Assembly: GCA_037074705.1 (NCBI GenBank)
Contig: CM073592.1
Location: 22,726,629-22,790,628 of the forward strand
Length of the DNA: 64,000 nt
Direction: 5' to 3'
DNA from: Zhengitettix transpicula
Taxonomy: Eukaryota; Arthropoda; Insecta; Orthoptera; Tetrigidae
Shown here in pieces: positions 12,076-24,672 of the stretch (the stretch's first letter is position 1; the number at the start of each line of letters is the position of its first letter). A program made the position numbers and the translations under genes. Below the pieces are notes generated by a model. The model was not told where the DNA came from. It made no database searches and saw only the letters and a program-made list of their open reading frames with translations.

Positions 12076-13969
12076 ACAACTAATTTAAAGTTTTAAAGTC
12101 GCGAATGAAATAGGGGAAGAGTTGCTGCTCTCTGCAAGAGACGGCGAGAATTAATTCTGCTCAGAGTTTAGTTGAAGAGAGAACAGCCTCGTTCACTTTA
12201 GACACAACGTGTAAAACATGTCTGACCACGCAACTGACGGTAGAAACGGTCCTCTTACACTTACTCCGGTAATTACAACGAAGGTAAAATGCAAAGATTA
12301 AATAGTTCAAAATAAAAAAATAGATACACGCACCTTACACAAAATATATTAAGGTTACGAAACATTAAATCAGCCTTTTTTCGCAGTTGCTACAATATAT
12401 TACACTTTTATGGAAAATTCTTGAGCATAAATTTAAGTTTTTACAGACAAATTACATGAGAAAAGTAGACAATGGAAATAAAAATTTTTTCATTCTTTGG
12501 GGATTTTTTTTTAGCTTTGAACACACAACACTATTAACATGATGCTACTTGATCGGAAAATCTGAAGACATTGTTCACTTTGTGACGTAATAAAATAATC
12601 GATTTTATGTTAAAAAAATTAATTATCATTAGATTTTATTTTTAAAAGAAGAATTATTTAACTGACACGAAAATAGACACTGACAAAAAATTAATATTCG
12701 AAGAATATAATTTGTTCTGAGTTGGTATTCCTATAGCAGGACGAACGCTGCACTTATATTGATAAAAGAAAATTGGTATTTGAAGCAAAAAGGAAATAAT
12801 CAGTGATAGGTTTGAAGTGGAACAAACTAACTGGAAATTTCGATGGTATATTTACAGAAACAATCAGCCAAGAATTCATATGCTGCATATTTTTTTAGAG
12901 AAAATATTTGTTGGAGATTCTTTTTAAATATTAACAAATTTAAAAAATAATATTTTCCTAAATACACACACACACACAAACACAAATACACAAATCTACA
13001 ATCAATTAAATGTAACACAAAAATTACATAAGCATAATCGTTATTACCAATTAAATTTTCTTAAATTTTGATGCTTAGAGAATAATTTGTCAATAGTACA
13101 GATAATGGAAGATGTAGGAAAAAATTAAGCTCTTTTTTTTACTGTTTGAAACGTAGGAGGATTCTTTCTTACTTCTTACACTCTTATTATCTCTGCTACT
13201 ATGGAAAATGGAACACCAGACAAAAATCATTAATTATTCCAGCAACAATTACATTTTCAAAAAATATATGAAGTGCATTCCCTAATTTATTTTTAAAAAA
13301 AATTCTTTTATCATGTTCAAAAGCTTTTAATTGTTTTAAAATATCTCTTAACATTGATGGGAATAAATTTTGTTATGTTCAAATGTAAAATTCAAGTCTA
13401 TTTTATTATTTCAATTATCATTGGCTTCTGTCCGTTTCGTAGATGGTAAGGTAACTTTTTATATTTCAAAATTATGAAATATTTATTACGATTTTCTTCA
13501 TCACATCGTAATTTTCTTGTTACCTTTACCGTCCATCGTAATTTGAAAATTTGTATCAGGTGAACACAGTAGATCGTTTCAAGTGTGGAACATTGCTTTC
13601 CACATAGTGGCAACGAAGAACAATCTGTACTCTAATTTTACGACGATTCAGTCTTAAATTATTTTTTTCCTAATTTGTTTCTTATTTCTTTCTGAATTAT
13701 GAAGATAAAACATTAAAACTTAAGTCTGCAGCGGCCCAATTTTCTCCTCAAATTATGTAGAATTTGACAATTTTTTTTGATACTACCTCTCATTCACGAA
13801 TAGTTTTTCTCAGTGTTAAATGAAAATATTTTTACAATTATAAAAGATATGTCACGGTTTTAAAGTGAAGATCTTTACGTCGTGGAAATGCTGATGGTTC
13901 GAATTCCCTGTCCGCTGGATGTTGCAATTTGCAACTAATCCCGAGGACAGGAAATCGCCAGCAATTGCA
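12076..13969. other. A+T-rich noncoding with a (CA)n tract
   Basis: An imperfect (CA)n tract lies at 12964-12993. Nothing else recognised. Confidence 0.55.
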
Positions 13970-13975
13970 GGTAGC

Positions 13976-14007
<32 letters not shown>

Positions 14008-14340
14008 CAGTGATTGTTGTGGGAGGATGAGCGGCGGAGAGGCGAGGAGCAGCGGGGAAGATATCGGAGGGCAATCTAGCTGGTATCGGGGCGCGTGAGA
14101 AAATCTGGCAGCCATCGGTACGGAACGGACGGCGTAGAGGAAGTCTTGATTACAGGTGTATCGGCCGAGAAAAAGTCCCCGAACTCCGCACTTCCGGTCT
14201 CCGCCCACACACGGAGCTCGGGGCTGGATCAGTCGGATCATATACTGACTGACTACACGCACGTAAATATGCGTGACGTCGACCTGGACGCTAGCGGGAC
14301 GAGGTCAAGGCTTCCGCGTCTGACGTCGAGCAATACGTAC
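13970..14340. promoter_or_regulatory. (TG)n(AG)n tract followed by a CpG-rich island
   Basis: (TG)n at 13976-13992 runs into (AG)n to 14007, followed by about 330 bases rich in CpG. Two GACGTCGA words (14276-14283 and 14321-14328) are half-symmetric CRE-like. Open frames on both strands here reflect composition rather than genes. Candidate regulatory element. Confidence 0.35.
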
Positions 14341-15616
14341 CAAATCGTGTTTTATAAATAAAAATAAAGTATCCATCGACATTCAAACAAAAACAGCGAT
14401 CATCAAATTATATTAGGATCAGCGGCAACCAGAAATTCAACCTCTAATCATTCTACAAGCCCACAACGAGGTACGTTTTGACGATCCCGTTCTTACACGG
14501 TTTGATGTGGCGAGGAAGAATACATTGGAAAAAATACATTTGAAAATATCTAACGACGACGTTGGCGATTGGAGAACGAGAAACAAATGGAATCTCGAAC
14601 CATTTAAATGAAAAATACTTAACACAACTTTAGCTACAGAAGAAGGAATCAGAACTTCCATACACTCTTACAGATGCAAGTCTAAGAATAATTATATTTG
14701 AAAGATTTAGACCCGTATGTAATTTTCAATCTATGTATGAATATCAAACATACGTTGTGGTTGACTTTAAATAGGCAGTACGATTTTGAAGTTATATTAT
14801 TCGTACCACAGATATGATTACTTTCTACACTTTATAATTATTAACATTTATCTCATCTCAAAATATTAACTATTGAAGTTAGTTGTAAAACCTTTCTTAT
14901 GGATGAAACGAGTTGTGGTTAATCAGTATTAATTATGACAACATACCTTACAGTTAATTTTGTCTTAGCCTCCTCCGTTCACCATTGATCGTTAAGTCAC
15001 CATCTTGATACCACTTAAGAACGTTTAAAAATTCTGGTCGGTTACTCTTCGTCACATGCCAATTTGACCCCCGTCGTTCAGCTGAACGTATTTCCACTAC
15101 GTCCGTTTGAAGTTGTTTATCGATATCAACTGCCGTCAATACCTCGCAGAGCAACCTGCTAGTGCGATAGCATCAAGGACAAAATCTGAAATTGTGTTTA
15201 CGACTTCAGTCACCATTTGAATCATAATTTAAGTTGCTTCAGTCGCACGACCCAAAGAACACCCTGACTGACGAAAGTCTCATTCATGTATTCACTAAAA
15301 AGTATTTACCTGTCTTATAAAACGAATATATTGTTATGCATCTAATATAATTTTTAAAATTTCGTTATATTCAAGTAAAGAAATGGTTTATTAAGGAAAT
15401 TTTTATTGTGTGTTGTGTTGGAATTCCTATAACCAGATATTAAATTATGCATGACAATAAGAACCATGTTTGGTGAAGGAACTTGTCTGAGTCATCAACA
15501 GCTTAGGAATTCCCATATTTCCGGTAAGTTAGCAAGTTATTGGGAATCATCTTTCCGAGAAATTAACATGAATACCATCTGTCACAATCAACTGTAAATT
15601 AGATACATAAATAGCC
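14341..15616. other. Noncoding, with two RUNX-type words and one odd open frame
   Basis: TGTGGTT occurs at 14756-14762 and 14914-14920. A 66-codon minus-strand frame at 14954-15154 reads as plausible mixed-composition protein (with SNWHVTKSNRPEFLNVLKWY) but has no match I recognise; it might be an eroded transposon fragment. Confidence 0.4.
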
Positions 15617-16048
15617 AAGGCACCTCGGTCTGTTTTGAGAGGTGTATGTTCCGGGGTCGCAGACCTTGGGCATACGGCAAGAGTTGTCCTCTATTCCTAT
15701 TGGAATAGTCGGCCAGCTGCCTCCTAAACTGGCCACGGCATGGCGAGGGGTAAGCTGCGTCCCCACAGCAAACCCCTCTCCCGTCATCGGAAGGGCGTGG
15801 GACAAGTACCAAATGCCCGACCTACGCGATACAGGTTTTTCTAAGGTTTTCCCTGCATTTCTTTAGGCGAATGCCGGGTAGGATCCTTAAAATATAGCCC
15901 GGGGGCCATAGTTAACCCTTGGCTACCTTCCTCTACCTTTCCGCATCCCCCCTTTCAAATCCCTTCCTATGCTATTAAAGGGGAGTTGCCCAATGTGGAT
16001 CACCCTCATGTAGCCTGTTGCCCTAAAAAATAAAAAAATAAAAAATAA
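15617..16048 (+). repeat. R1 family, copy C
   Basis: Begins at CCAAGGCACCTCGG and ends in CTGTTGCCCTAAAAAATAAAA with an A-rich tail to about 16048. A 74-codon open frame (15642-15866) aligns with the minus-strand frame of copy B over its whole length. It is immediately followed by R2-like sequence, suggesting insertion into an R2 copy. Confidence 0.85.
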
Positions 16049-16110
16049 ATTATGTGATAATATGAATACTACACAATGTTTCAGCAATTCTTAAGTCTTA
16101 TAAAGATAGT
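16045..16110 (-). repeat. R2 family fragment abutting R1 copy C
   Basis: ATGTGATAATATGAATAC then TACACAATGTTTCAG parallels the GTGATAATATAAATACCACACAACGTTTCTGG core of the R2 family. Its left part is missing because R1 copy C ends here. Confidence 0.55.
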
Positions 16111-16949
16111 AATTGGATTTGGCATAATGGAGGCAAGGCATAGAAATATAGTCAATAGGAAATAAACTAGTCGTTATCTTCTGAAATACAAAAAGAGAAA
16201 ACGAGACAAACACTCAGGATTACAGGGAGAAACTGCATTCAAAATTAACAGCTATTTTTTGTTTAACAAACACTATAAAGGACGTATGTGTTATATTATT
16301 AAAATTATGAATGATTAAACCCTTTTTTAATCATAATCACATATAGTTGATTTTCTGACGAAAAAAAATTAAATAGTTATATGGAAATGCATATATAATA
16401 CTGTGATCAAGGAAATTAATTATAACTTTTCTTTCATTACTGATTCGGTTATCTGTAAAAGAAGCTGAAATTATATTTTAATCGTAACATATATGGAGTT
16501 TATTTCCATTACCAAATAACACGTCACTCAGGTACTTGTGAATTATTATGCTTCACATTTTGTTAATAATAACCTTGTAATTGTTTCTACAAATCTTTTG
16601 TCTGCTGAGATCGAGAACTCCCACGTTTTATTAATTAAGATAAGCGGTTTTTATACAAATTTGGAAGTTTTATAGGTAGGCCTATATTTTGAACTTGGCT
16701 TTGTACTTTACTTATTATTTCGTTCCGAAGCAGTTTTATATAAAGAGCCTCTACGATTGAAAAACGCGTAAGTTCACCGTTTGGGATTTACAGACGAAGA
16801 GAAAAATTATTTTTAATATCTGTTATTAAAGAAAAAGTGTTTCGGAGCTTATGTGGACCCTCATTAGGTAAAACGATAATGGAAAATTAAATTTTAGATA
16901 ACAGAAAAACCTCTAATGGTTCACGTTACAGATATTTGACCTCTTTTTT
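16111..16949. other. A+T-rich noncoding stretch
   Basis: Nothing recognised. Confidence 0.55.
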
Positions 16950-17235
16950 TTCCTCCCGTTGAGCTGTTTTTCCATGCTCGAACACGGAAAGAGGATGTTG
17001 CCGTCGCGAAGTAGCGGCGAATATCAGTCTTCGTCACACAGGGTCCATGGCGACAATTTTCTAGGCAGATCGTTGTTAGGCGCATTTCCGGTCGCCTCCA
17101 TTGTGGAGATGTCTGTCGAGCTTCACGGTGTGTTTCCACTCTCGCATCTCCATTACCATCTCTGCTCTCATTTCTACAGATTGGGGCGGGGGAGAGATTC
17201 GTCGAGGTTCAGGCGCTGTATAGACTGAATTACTT
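16950..17235. promoter_or_regulatory. CpG-richer island
   Basis: Stands out from the flanks with CGTCGCGAAGTAGCGGCG and several CpGs, and short open frames on both strands. No protein family recognised; candidate conserved noncoding element. Confidence 0.3.
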
Positions 17236-17698
17236 CACTGCAACCAACCGAGTCCTATATTTAAATAATTTCTCTTAAAATATTCGAAAGAGACGCCGAT
17301 CACCATATTTGTTTGGAAAAAATTACTAGGTCTTCAGGACTATTTTCCTTTGCGATTTTTATTCGACAATATACTGAAAATTTTTTTTTTTCTTGATATT
17401 ATACTTCAAATATTTTATCCGTACTCACAACATTGTAACTTAATTATCACCTACGTAGAATTGAACTGACTATGAGATACGTATAATCGTGCTTTTTCGC
17501 AAAATATGGTAGAAATTAATTTTATTCTGTCGTCTGTATAAAAGAGATGTAAAAGCCTACAGGTTGAACTCAAGATTTCACAATGACTCTGTTTGAGTCA
17601 ACCTTTTCACAATCCAAATCCATTTAATTCTTAGGATTTTATTCCAATTTACATTATGAAAACTTCTCCTGCTGCACACAAACTTTAAATTAATTCTA

Positions 17699-17957
17699 TT
17701 TTTTTTGTGTAGACAGGCTATGTATAGGGTAATCCACATATTGGCAACTCCCCTCTTATAGCATAGGAAAGGGATTTGAAAGGGGGGATGCGGAAGGGTG
17801 GAGGAAGGTAGCCAAGCGTTAACTAGGGCCCCCGGGTTATAGTTTAAGGATCGTACCCGGCATTTGCCTAAAAGTAATGCAGGACAAACCCTATAAAAAC
17901 CTGCATCTGGTAGGTCGGGCATTTGGTACTTGCCCCACGCCCTTCCGATGGCAGGTA
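17699..17957 (-). repeat. R1 family, copy D (5'-truncated)
   Basis: A poly-T run at 17699-17706 is followed by the R1 3' half (AGGGTAATCCACAT, GGGGGGATGCGGAAGGGT, GGGCCCCCGGGTTATA, GGTAGGTCGGGCAT) and it stops at CTTCCGATGGCAGG. The minus-strand frame beginning MPDLPDAGF is retained. Confidence 0.8.
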
Positions 17958-19549
17958 TTTATTAAAAAATATTTATAAACACGCCTGCAAAAATTGTGGG
18001 CATAAGAATAAAAACCTGGTTTTATTTTCGGTTGCCCGTTTAAAACCCAGATATTTAATTTCAATTCATTTAAATTTATTTTGCCTCTTATTTCTTGTTG
18101 AAATTATTTTCCGTGTCTTTAAAAAATTATTTAGAGAACAAACGAATTTTGATTATTCAGTTTTTCTTTTGAATCTTATATTTTCTTGTGCTTCGTCTAA
18201 TCCTAAATCGAGCTCTAGTAGTTTATACTGACATAATCTACTTCCCGTTATTTACCTAATTTGATTTAAATTACAGTAATTTTTTTTGCAGGAAAGATCA
18301 ATTTGATGCTACAACATGTAACGCTTTCGCTGTTTTGTTTATCTTAAAATATTTCCAGGCCTTTAGCATGGTTATCGGGGAAAAATATATATACACAGCG
18401 GTAGTTTCCGACTCAAAAGGTAACCTCTGTAAGGTACCAAAGTAGTTTAAATGATGACAGGAAAACGATAAGAACCACAATAATCAGACTAATTTAGTGG
18501 ATCTTTTTTGCAACGAATTTAGAATAAGAATAACTGACAGTTCATAAATCATCACACAATGAAGCTAACATGACTACAAACCGTCAATGTAAATGTGGAG
18601 AAAGTGACACTGGAATTCTTGGAAAAGGTGACGTAAGGCCAAGATGGCAATGCACCAAAAAGTCTTTGAGCGTTTCCTCCTTTAATAGCCAATGTCTATT
18701 CAGGCATAATGAAAGCTTTTCAAACGTTTTTCTACAACTTTCCCATGCGGATGTGGTTAAAAACACACACAGCCACTTCATAAAAGACAAGAATTTTAAA
18801 AGTATTTTCCAAAAATGAGCCTTAGAAGCAGCGGATTTCTGACTCAACTAAAACATAAAAAAAAGGACTATTATGAAGGAATTTACCTAAATTCTCAAAT
18901 CATAGAATCCGAAAATTAACATCTTGTCCGCGAGATCTCTTGTACTTTTATAAAGCTGAAATGTTAATCGTCTTTTCCATTTGGTTGATAAGATATATTT
19001 TAATAACTATGGGAACAGATTGGGCCCTTTTATTCCTTATAGTTTGTCGAGGACAGTCACACTTATCTTCAATATCAAGTCCCTTAGAGGACTAAAAATA
19101 AAATTTTCTCGAAGGTAATTCCAAGACAGCTTCTTGAGGTCCACCTCACAGGATGAAGGAAAGGTAGATTATTATATATATTCGGATCAAGCGAAGAATA
19201 TCTATAATGTTACCATCTTGAAACTAAATGCATATATTTATTTTATCCATTAATTTACAAGTATAATAATTAAAATAATTTTCCACTGATACCTGTGAGT
19301 AGCAAAGATTCGTGTCTTATTTTATATTAAGATGATAATTATTAGGTTATGTACACGTATATATATATATGTATCAAGTATGTATATAATGTAAAAAATT
19401 GTTTCAGCAGCATAAAAGGATTAATAATAGATTTATGCAATAGCACAGAATTTTTTAAGTATGTAAGTATTAAGTATAAAGAATTATTGTTTAACGACAA
19501 TGCATAAAATAATTCTGACGGTTGAAAATGTTGTATTAAGGGTCCCAGT

Positions 19550-19554
<5 letters not shown>
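17958..19554. other. A+T-rich noncoding stretch
   Basis: Nothing recognised. 18570-18820 is less A+T-rich and open on both strands, but shows no family hallmark. Confidence 0.5.

Positions 19555-19617
<63 letters not shown>
19555..19617. repeat. (TA)n microsatellite, 63 bp
   Basis: Uninterrupted alternating TA, the longest in the window. Confidence 0.95.
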
Positions 19618-19620
<3 letters not shown>

Positions 19621-22600
19621 TTGCATTAGAGTCCTTAGTAAACTGTTTGCTTGTTTCCTGGGCTTTACATATTTAGTGGATCGCAATTTAAACCGCCCCC
19701 ACCCCCCCCCCTTCCCTTTCCAAATCCTCCTCCCTAACGCTGCATTTTAGGTCCCGGCGAAATAATGCAAAATGACTGCGATGAGTTATTGCAAACCGCA
19801 CGCCTAATGGGCTTCGGCATATTAAATGATCCAACAAATGGGGAAAAGTACGCAGCTCGCATTTATGTTTTGTAGAGGGGTTCACAATATTAACTTTGAA
19901 TTTGTACGTGTACCAACAGTACGGGCACGAGAGAGTGCGTGCCTGAAGGGATCTGCTTACCGTCAACAAACAAGCGTCCTCGTCGAACTGCATCACACTT
20001 GTAAAGATTCGTGCAGTTTATCCCGATGCCTTTAATTTGAATATTAGCATTGTAATTCACTACCCCACATGATTTATCAAATTACTATGCAGCAATACAG
20101 GAGATTGACAGTGTACATTACTAAGTTTCTAAAACAATGAAAATTATAGAAAGGCAGTATAAATGTTATATAAATATTTACATAATGGTATAATAAATTA
20201 TAATGTTTGTAAAACTTGGTTTTCTTGAATCTTTAAGATTATTAACTTGAAATTATATCGTTTAATTGAATATTACATCACCCGAAGATGTCCCAAAAAT
20301 TAGTGATGAAACGCCGTGCAGGTTTCAACGTTTTAAATTTTTATTCACAAGCAATTTATGACGTAATATGTTGATGTTTTCTTTTTCACTTCATTTGATT
20401 TGATTTATTTTATTCCATTAGTCCTCGTATGAGGAAATAGGATACGTCAATACATAAAATTATAATATAATAATGCTACAATTATAAATAATTAGAAGTT
20501 AACATAAAATTCGGAAACACAAATTTCCCTGTCCAACATAAATATACTATACTATACTAAGGGTATAATCTAATATTTACAGTTCTATTTTTAAAAAACC
20601 AATACGTACTAGTAAATAATTAATGGTTAGAGAATTAAATAACATGAAATATAGAATTACACAAAACTTGACTCATGCACACTAGAAGGAAACATTCATT
20701 TGTTTAAATAATTCGGATATGGCTGGCACTATGGAATCCTGGGAAGAAATATAAAATGGTGGTAACAAGTTATTCCTGGAGTTCAGCTAATTAAAGTTAT
20801 GCATATTACCGGAACCTGGATGTGATCAATCCCACTCGATTTGCTTATAGTGTGACACAAATATATAGTTAATAATATGTCTTCCCCTTAAGAGTGTTGT
20901 AACCGTTGATGTTCTTTGGTCCCATTTAATTTCACTCACATTTTTTTTTTCCTAGGAGAACTGAAAATATTCTTGGAATCTTGGGCCTTACACCAAATTT
21001 TTACTACAAACGTTTCAAAGCTAGTGCAGATTTACCAAAAATGGATGCTGATATATTGACGTCATATCAGTTACACGAGGTTTCATTCCTCACCTGGGCA
21101 TTTTTTTTTTACAGTTTTCCCCGCGACACTTTGAGTCATATTTGGTTTTAAATGTAAAGGAGTGATCCTGGATTCACCTATGACTAAAGATAACTTGCTT
21201 CTATTAAAATTTTACAGGAAAATAATTTTTTTCTAACCAAAGTGAGCTCGCTCGTTCTCGCTATGTCAGTTGGAACACCGACGCAGCGGTCAACCACAAA
21301 TTCAGTTACGAGCTTTTTAGCCGCAACCACTTTAATATTCGCTATCAGAAGCGCAATTACCACAGCTAGTATTTAGGTGAGGAAGTATATAAAATACACG
21401 AAAGATACACAATAATCATAACTATTCCTGAATCACAGCCCCTCGTATGTCGTACTTGGTCAATTCTTAACAGAGACAAAATGATTGAAAAAATAAATAA
21501 GTTAAAGACAACTAACATTTTAGGGACGATGCAAGATTTTTAAATAAAACTCGTAACCGTACTTCACAAAGAGTGCTGTCCAAAAACGTCATCACAATCT
21601 TCGTCCAGAGGTAAATGAAACAAAATTGAAATATTGTATTAAATCCTACGTCCTTCTTCCGAAAGGAAAGTCGATTTCAATTGATCCAGAGTGTTGGACA
21701 TTTCCAATACAAAACAAATTATTTTAAAATACTAATAAAGACTTTCATTAAAATAACATTACAAGATTAATTAAAATATATTTTAAAATAACTTTTATTC
21801 AGAGTTTTGCCTTTTACTGCATTTTTTTACACTAATATCTTTAAAATGTTTACAAACTACAAGAAACTATTCGGAATTACCGAAGATATACTTAAATAAA
21901 TATATGAATTTCAAAATTAACTGCTGGCATTTTCTTTAAGAGAATAAAAATATCTGTTTTTTTTTCTTTTCCGAAAGAAGTATTTTCGACTGGAGAAACC
22001 CGTTACGAAGTTGTTTCCGTTGTGTCACACATTTCTGGAAGGAAACTACGTGACTATCGCGACGGTCTTTGACAACCAGTCTTCCTTTAGAACGAGATTA
22101 AGTTCAAGTATATTTTACTCTAATACTACAACAGAAATATGGCAGTTACTTTCCTCAACATTCTAGTTAAATCTTGTATTCGGTCCGTCTATTTACATAC
22201 AAATCTCCTCAGTTAAAAAATATTCTTCAGGTTATTTTTCCTCGTGTACCTTTTCTTAGCCCTTAGAGCACTGAGTTGTTTTATATTTTATAATTACAAA
22301 TTCATTGAAACGCAAACTATTAAATTTGTAAATTAGATGTACACTTATAATTTCGTACTTCAAATACAGACTTAACGTGAATTAAAATCGTCAGCTTTCC
22401 GGAGTATAGACGACTTATTAACACCTGGTACTACCTGTGAATAGTAAAGAATCTTTGACGGAGAGACGTTGACCAACAGCCATTTCTGAAGTTATTGTAT
22501 TAGAAGTTCAAATGTGAGGCTGTTAGTTCCTGCTTTGCCGACTTCCCTTTCATTATTCAGAAACTTCACGCCACTCACAAGACTCACCTTTTGCAAAGTC

Positions 22601-23039
22601 TGTGTCCAGTTTGCCTTCAAGCTGTAATATCATATAGTCCTTCAAATCCATTTTTTTCCGTATCCAATCCTTAACAGTTGTAATGTTAAATTCCAATAAC
22701 ATCAGATACGAAGGATTGCTGACCTTCCATAATATCGGAATTTTTAAATATGTTATGATCACTGCTTTCTTCATTAAAAAAACAACAACAATGGTCACAT
22801 AAGAATTAGTTGGATATTAATGACCTTGGAGGGCGTGCAAAGTATATTTTGACACCTTTTGGGAAGATCCGCATTTGATTTCATTGGTCGAAATCGTTCC
22901 GTCTTCAAAACATATTAATTAATAAGCTCTCACTGTGTTCGACTTTAATGAAACCTTAAAATTCGGTAATTTCTCTCAAGTCTTAAGAGTCCTGAGAGCA
23001 TTCCCGTCAATCGAATAGAGCTGTGAGGTAAATTACGAC
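19618..23039. other. Noncoding, mostly A+T-rich
   Basis: A C-rich tract lies at 19694-19712. 19740-20030 and 21240-21370 are compositionally more complex; the latter contains AACCACAAA (21292-21300), a strong RUNX consensus word. GAAGATGTCCC with ATGAAACGCCG near 20285-20315 resembles the CTGAAGA...GAAACG motif of the R2-like repeats. No gene recognised. Confidence 0.45.
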
Positions 23040-23225
23040 GCTTCCATCAGCTATGGGAAGTCCTTCATAATCTTTGCCGACAGGAAGACGTGGTGACCGG
23101 AAGGAAGTGGCGACTGGCTTTCTTCTGATGCAACCAAAGTCCACAGGTGCTGCTAATTAAGCAGGTTGCCAAACAAACTTCTAAAGTAACCCGCCGAACC
23201 CGACCCAAATGCAAATCCTACGATA
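23040..23225. promoter_or_regulatory. Candidate enhancer: ETS, E-box, homeobox and octamer words within 121 bp
   Basis: ACCGGAAGGAAGTGG (23096-23110, tandem ETS-like), CAGGTGCTG (23144-23152, E-box), TAATTA (23154-23159) and ATGCAAAT (23209-23216, POU octamer) lie close together in a G+C-richer segment inside A+T-rich DNA. Inferred from motif content only. Confidence 0.35.
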
Positions 23226-24099
23226 TGTTTCCAGTCGGGCTCCGTCGTTACCATCTTCTTCACATATTTAGATCAACTGAATCACTTCCCTACAACCAAT
23301 AAGGATCAATTATTTAATTACTAATTTATCTTATTAAATCGGTGTTTTACTGCAAGACAGCTGGAACTCAATGACCAAATTTATTTGGCAGCTATAAATT
23401 CCCCAGTCTTCAGCGTTATTGCCCTTTTCAGTAAGGCCAGTTTGCAAATTAAATTTTTAAATTGGAATGGAAAATCATCCATATTAATCTGATATTATGT
23501 AGGTATTCAATAATTAGAAAGAGGGACAGAATAACTCGTTCATTGACTTTAAAAAAATTTCAATATATTTAATCCAACTTTTCTGAGAAAAAATATTTCA
23601 CTCAGTAGAAATGTAGCAATAATTTGATTGATATTTTTATATCACACAAATTATTTTTGAATTTCTCGTGTGAAACCATGATATGGCCTTTATATTAACA
23701 TTATATAAACCATTACAATTGTTAATAAGTCGCTTGAAGTTTAATATTATAAATAAAATATCTAATTAATACAAAATAACGTAAATCATACATACTTAAG
23801 CAGTCAAAATAAACGTTTTCCTGTCTGAATGCCTGTCGTTAAATAACTGATGATTTATTTGAGGGACAAGCGCTCAATTTTTTATGATGACTGGATTTCT
23901 TCTGATGTGGTTTAAAAAAATACTGCACATTGGCAGTTCTTTGTGACCGTAAATAACGATTTGAACTTAATTGTAAATTGTTTCTAAATTACGAGAAATA
24001 TATTTCTATTATAAGTTGAGACCCATATTTATTTCACAAAAGTTCTCTTTAGGGTTACACTATTCCACATCCAGAAATCAAATAATATTTTTTAAATAT

Positions 24100-24490
24100 T
24101 TTACTCGAAGGCAAAACGTTTCTATGCGCTTATCTCTCCCGGTTAATTCGCTGCGTCAATTGCAGGTAATATTTCCCTGTTGTGTATTGGAATTTCATTG
24201 TGTCTTATTAAAGCAAGCTCCGATAAAGTTAATTGGCCATGCAAGTGTCCAAGGAAACGACACACAAGGTTACGGGTCAATGACCGTTGAACGACGACAG
24301 CTAACGACTTAGCCACTAGTTTTATCGGCGTTAAGCTTCTTCAACTAGGATCAAAGCAAGCCGCCTTCTGCAAATTAAATGAGCCACCTCGTCAGGTTAA
24401 TTACAAAAACGCAACTCACGCGTCAAGGGGGAGACAGCGTATTATTGGGGAGTCAGTCAGTCGTCATTCGAAAGAGGAAAATATGAAGAG
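24100..24490. promoter_or_regulatory. Candidate conserved noncoding element
   Basis: A compositionally complex segment with GATAAAG, TTATCGG, GGTTAATTAC and several CpGs, flanked by A+T-rich DNA. The frame crossing it has no domain I recognise. Regulatory role is inferred from composition only. Confidence 0.25.
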
Positions 24491-24672
24491 GGTTAAATAA
24501 CAAATCATTCACATAACATCGTGATTTTTATGGTTCCTAAGAATACACAATTTTGCTCACTGACAGTTCGACAGGCACGTGGGCTGCAAACGTTAAGCTG
24601 GGGGTTCAGGGTTTCCCAAAACATTCAACAGGTTCCCAAAATTTCTAACCAGTCTCACAGCTCGTCGCATTC

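Noticed and set aside
14954..15154. 66-codon minus-strand frame as a gene
   Set aside because: No domain recognised, no splice or promoter context, and short frames of this length are expected by chance; kept only as a remark.
19342..19686. 114-codon minus-strand frame with a long Ile-Tyr repeat
   Set aside because: It is the translation of the (TA)n microsatellite.
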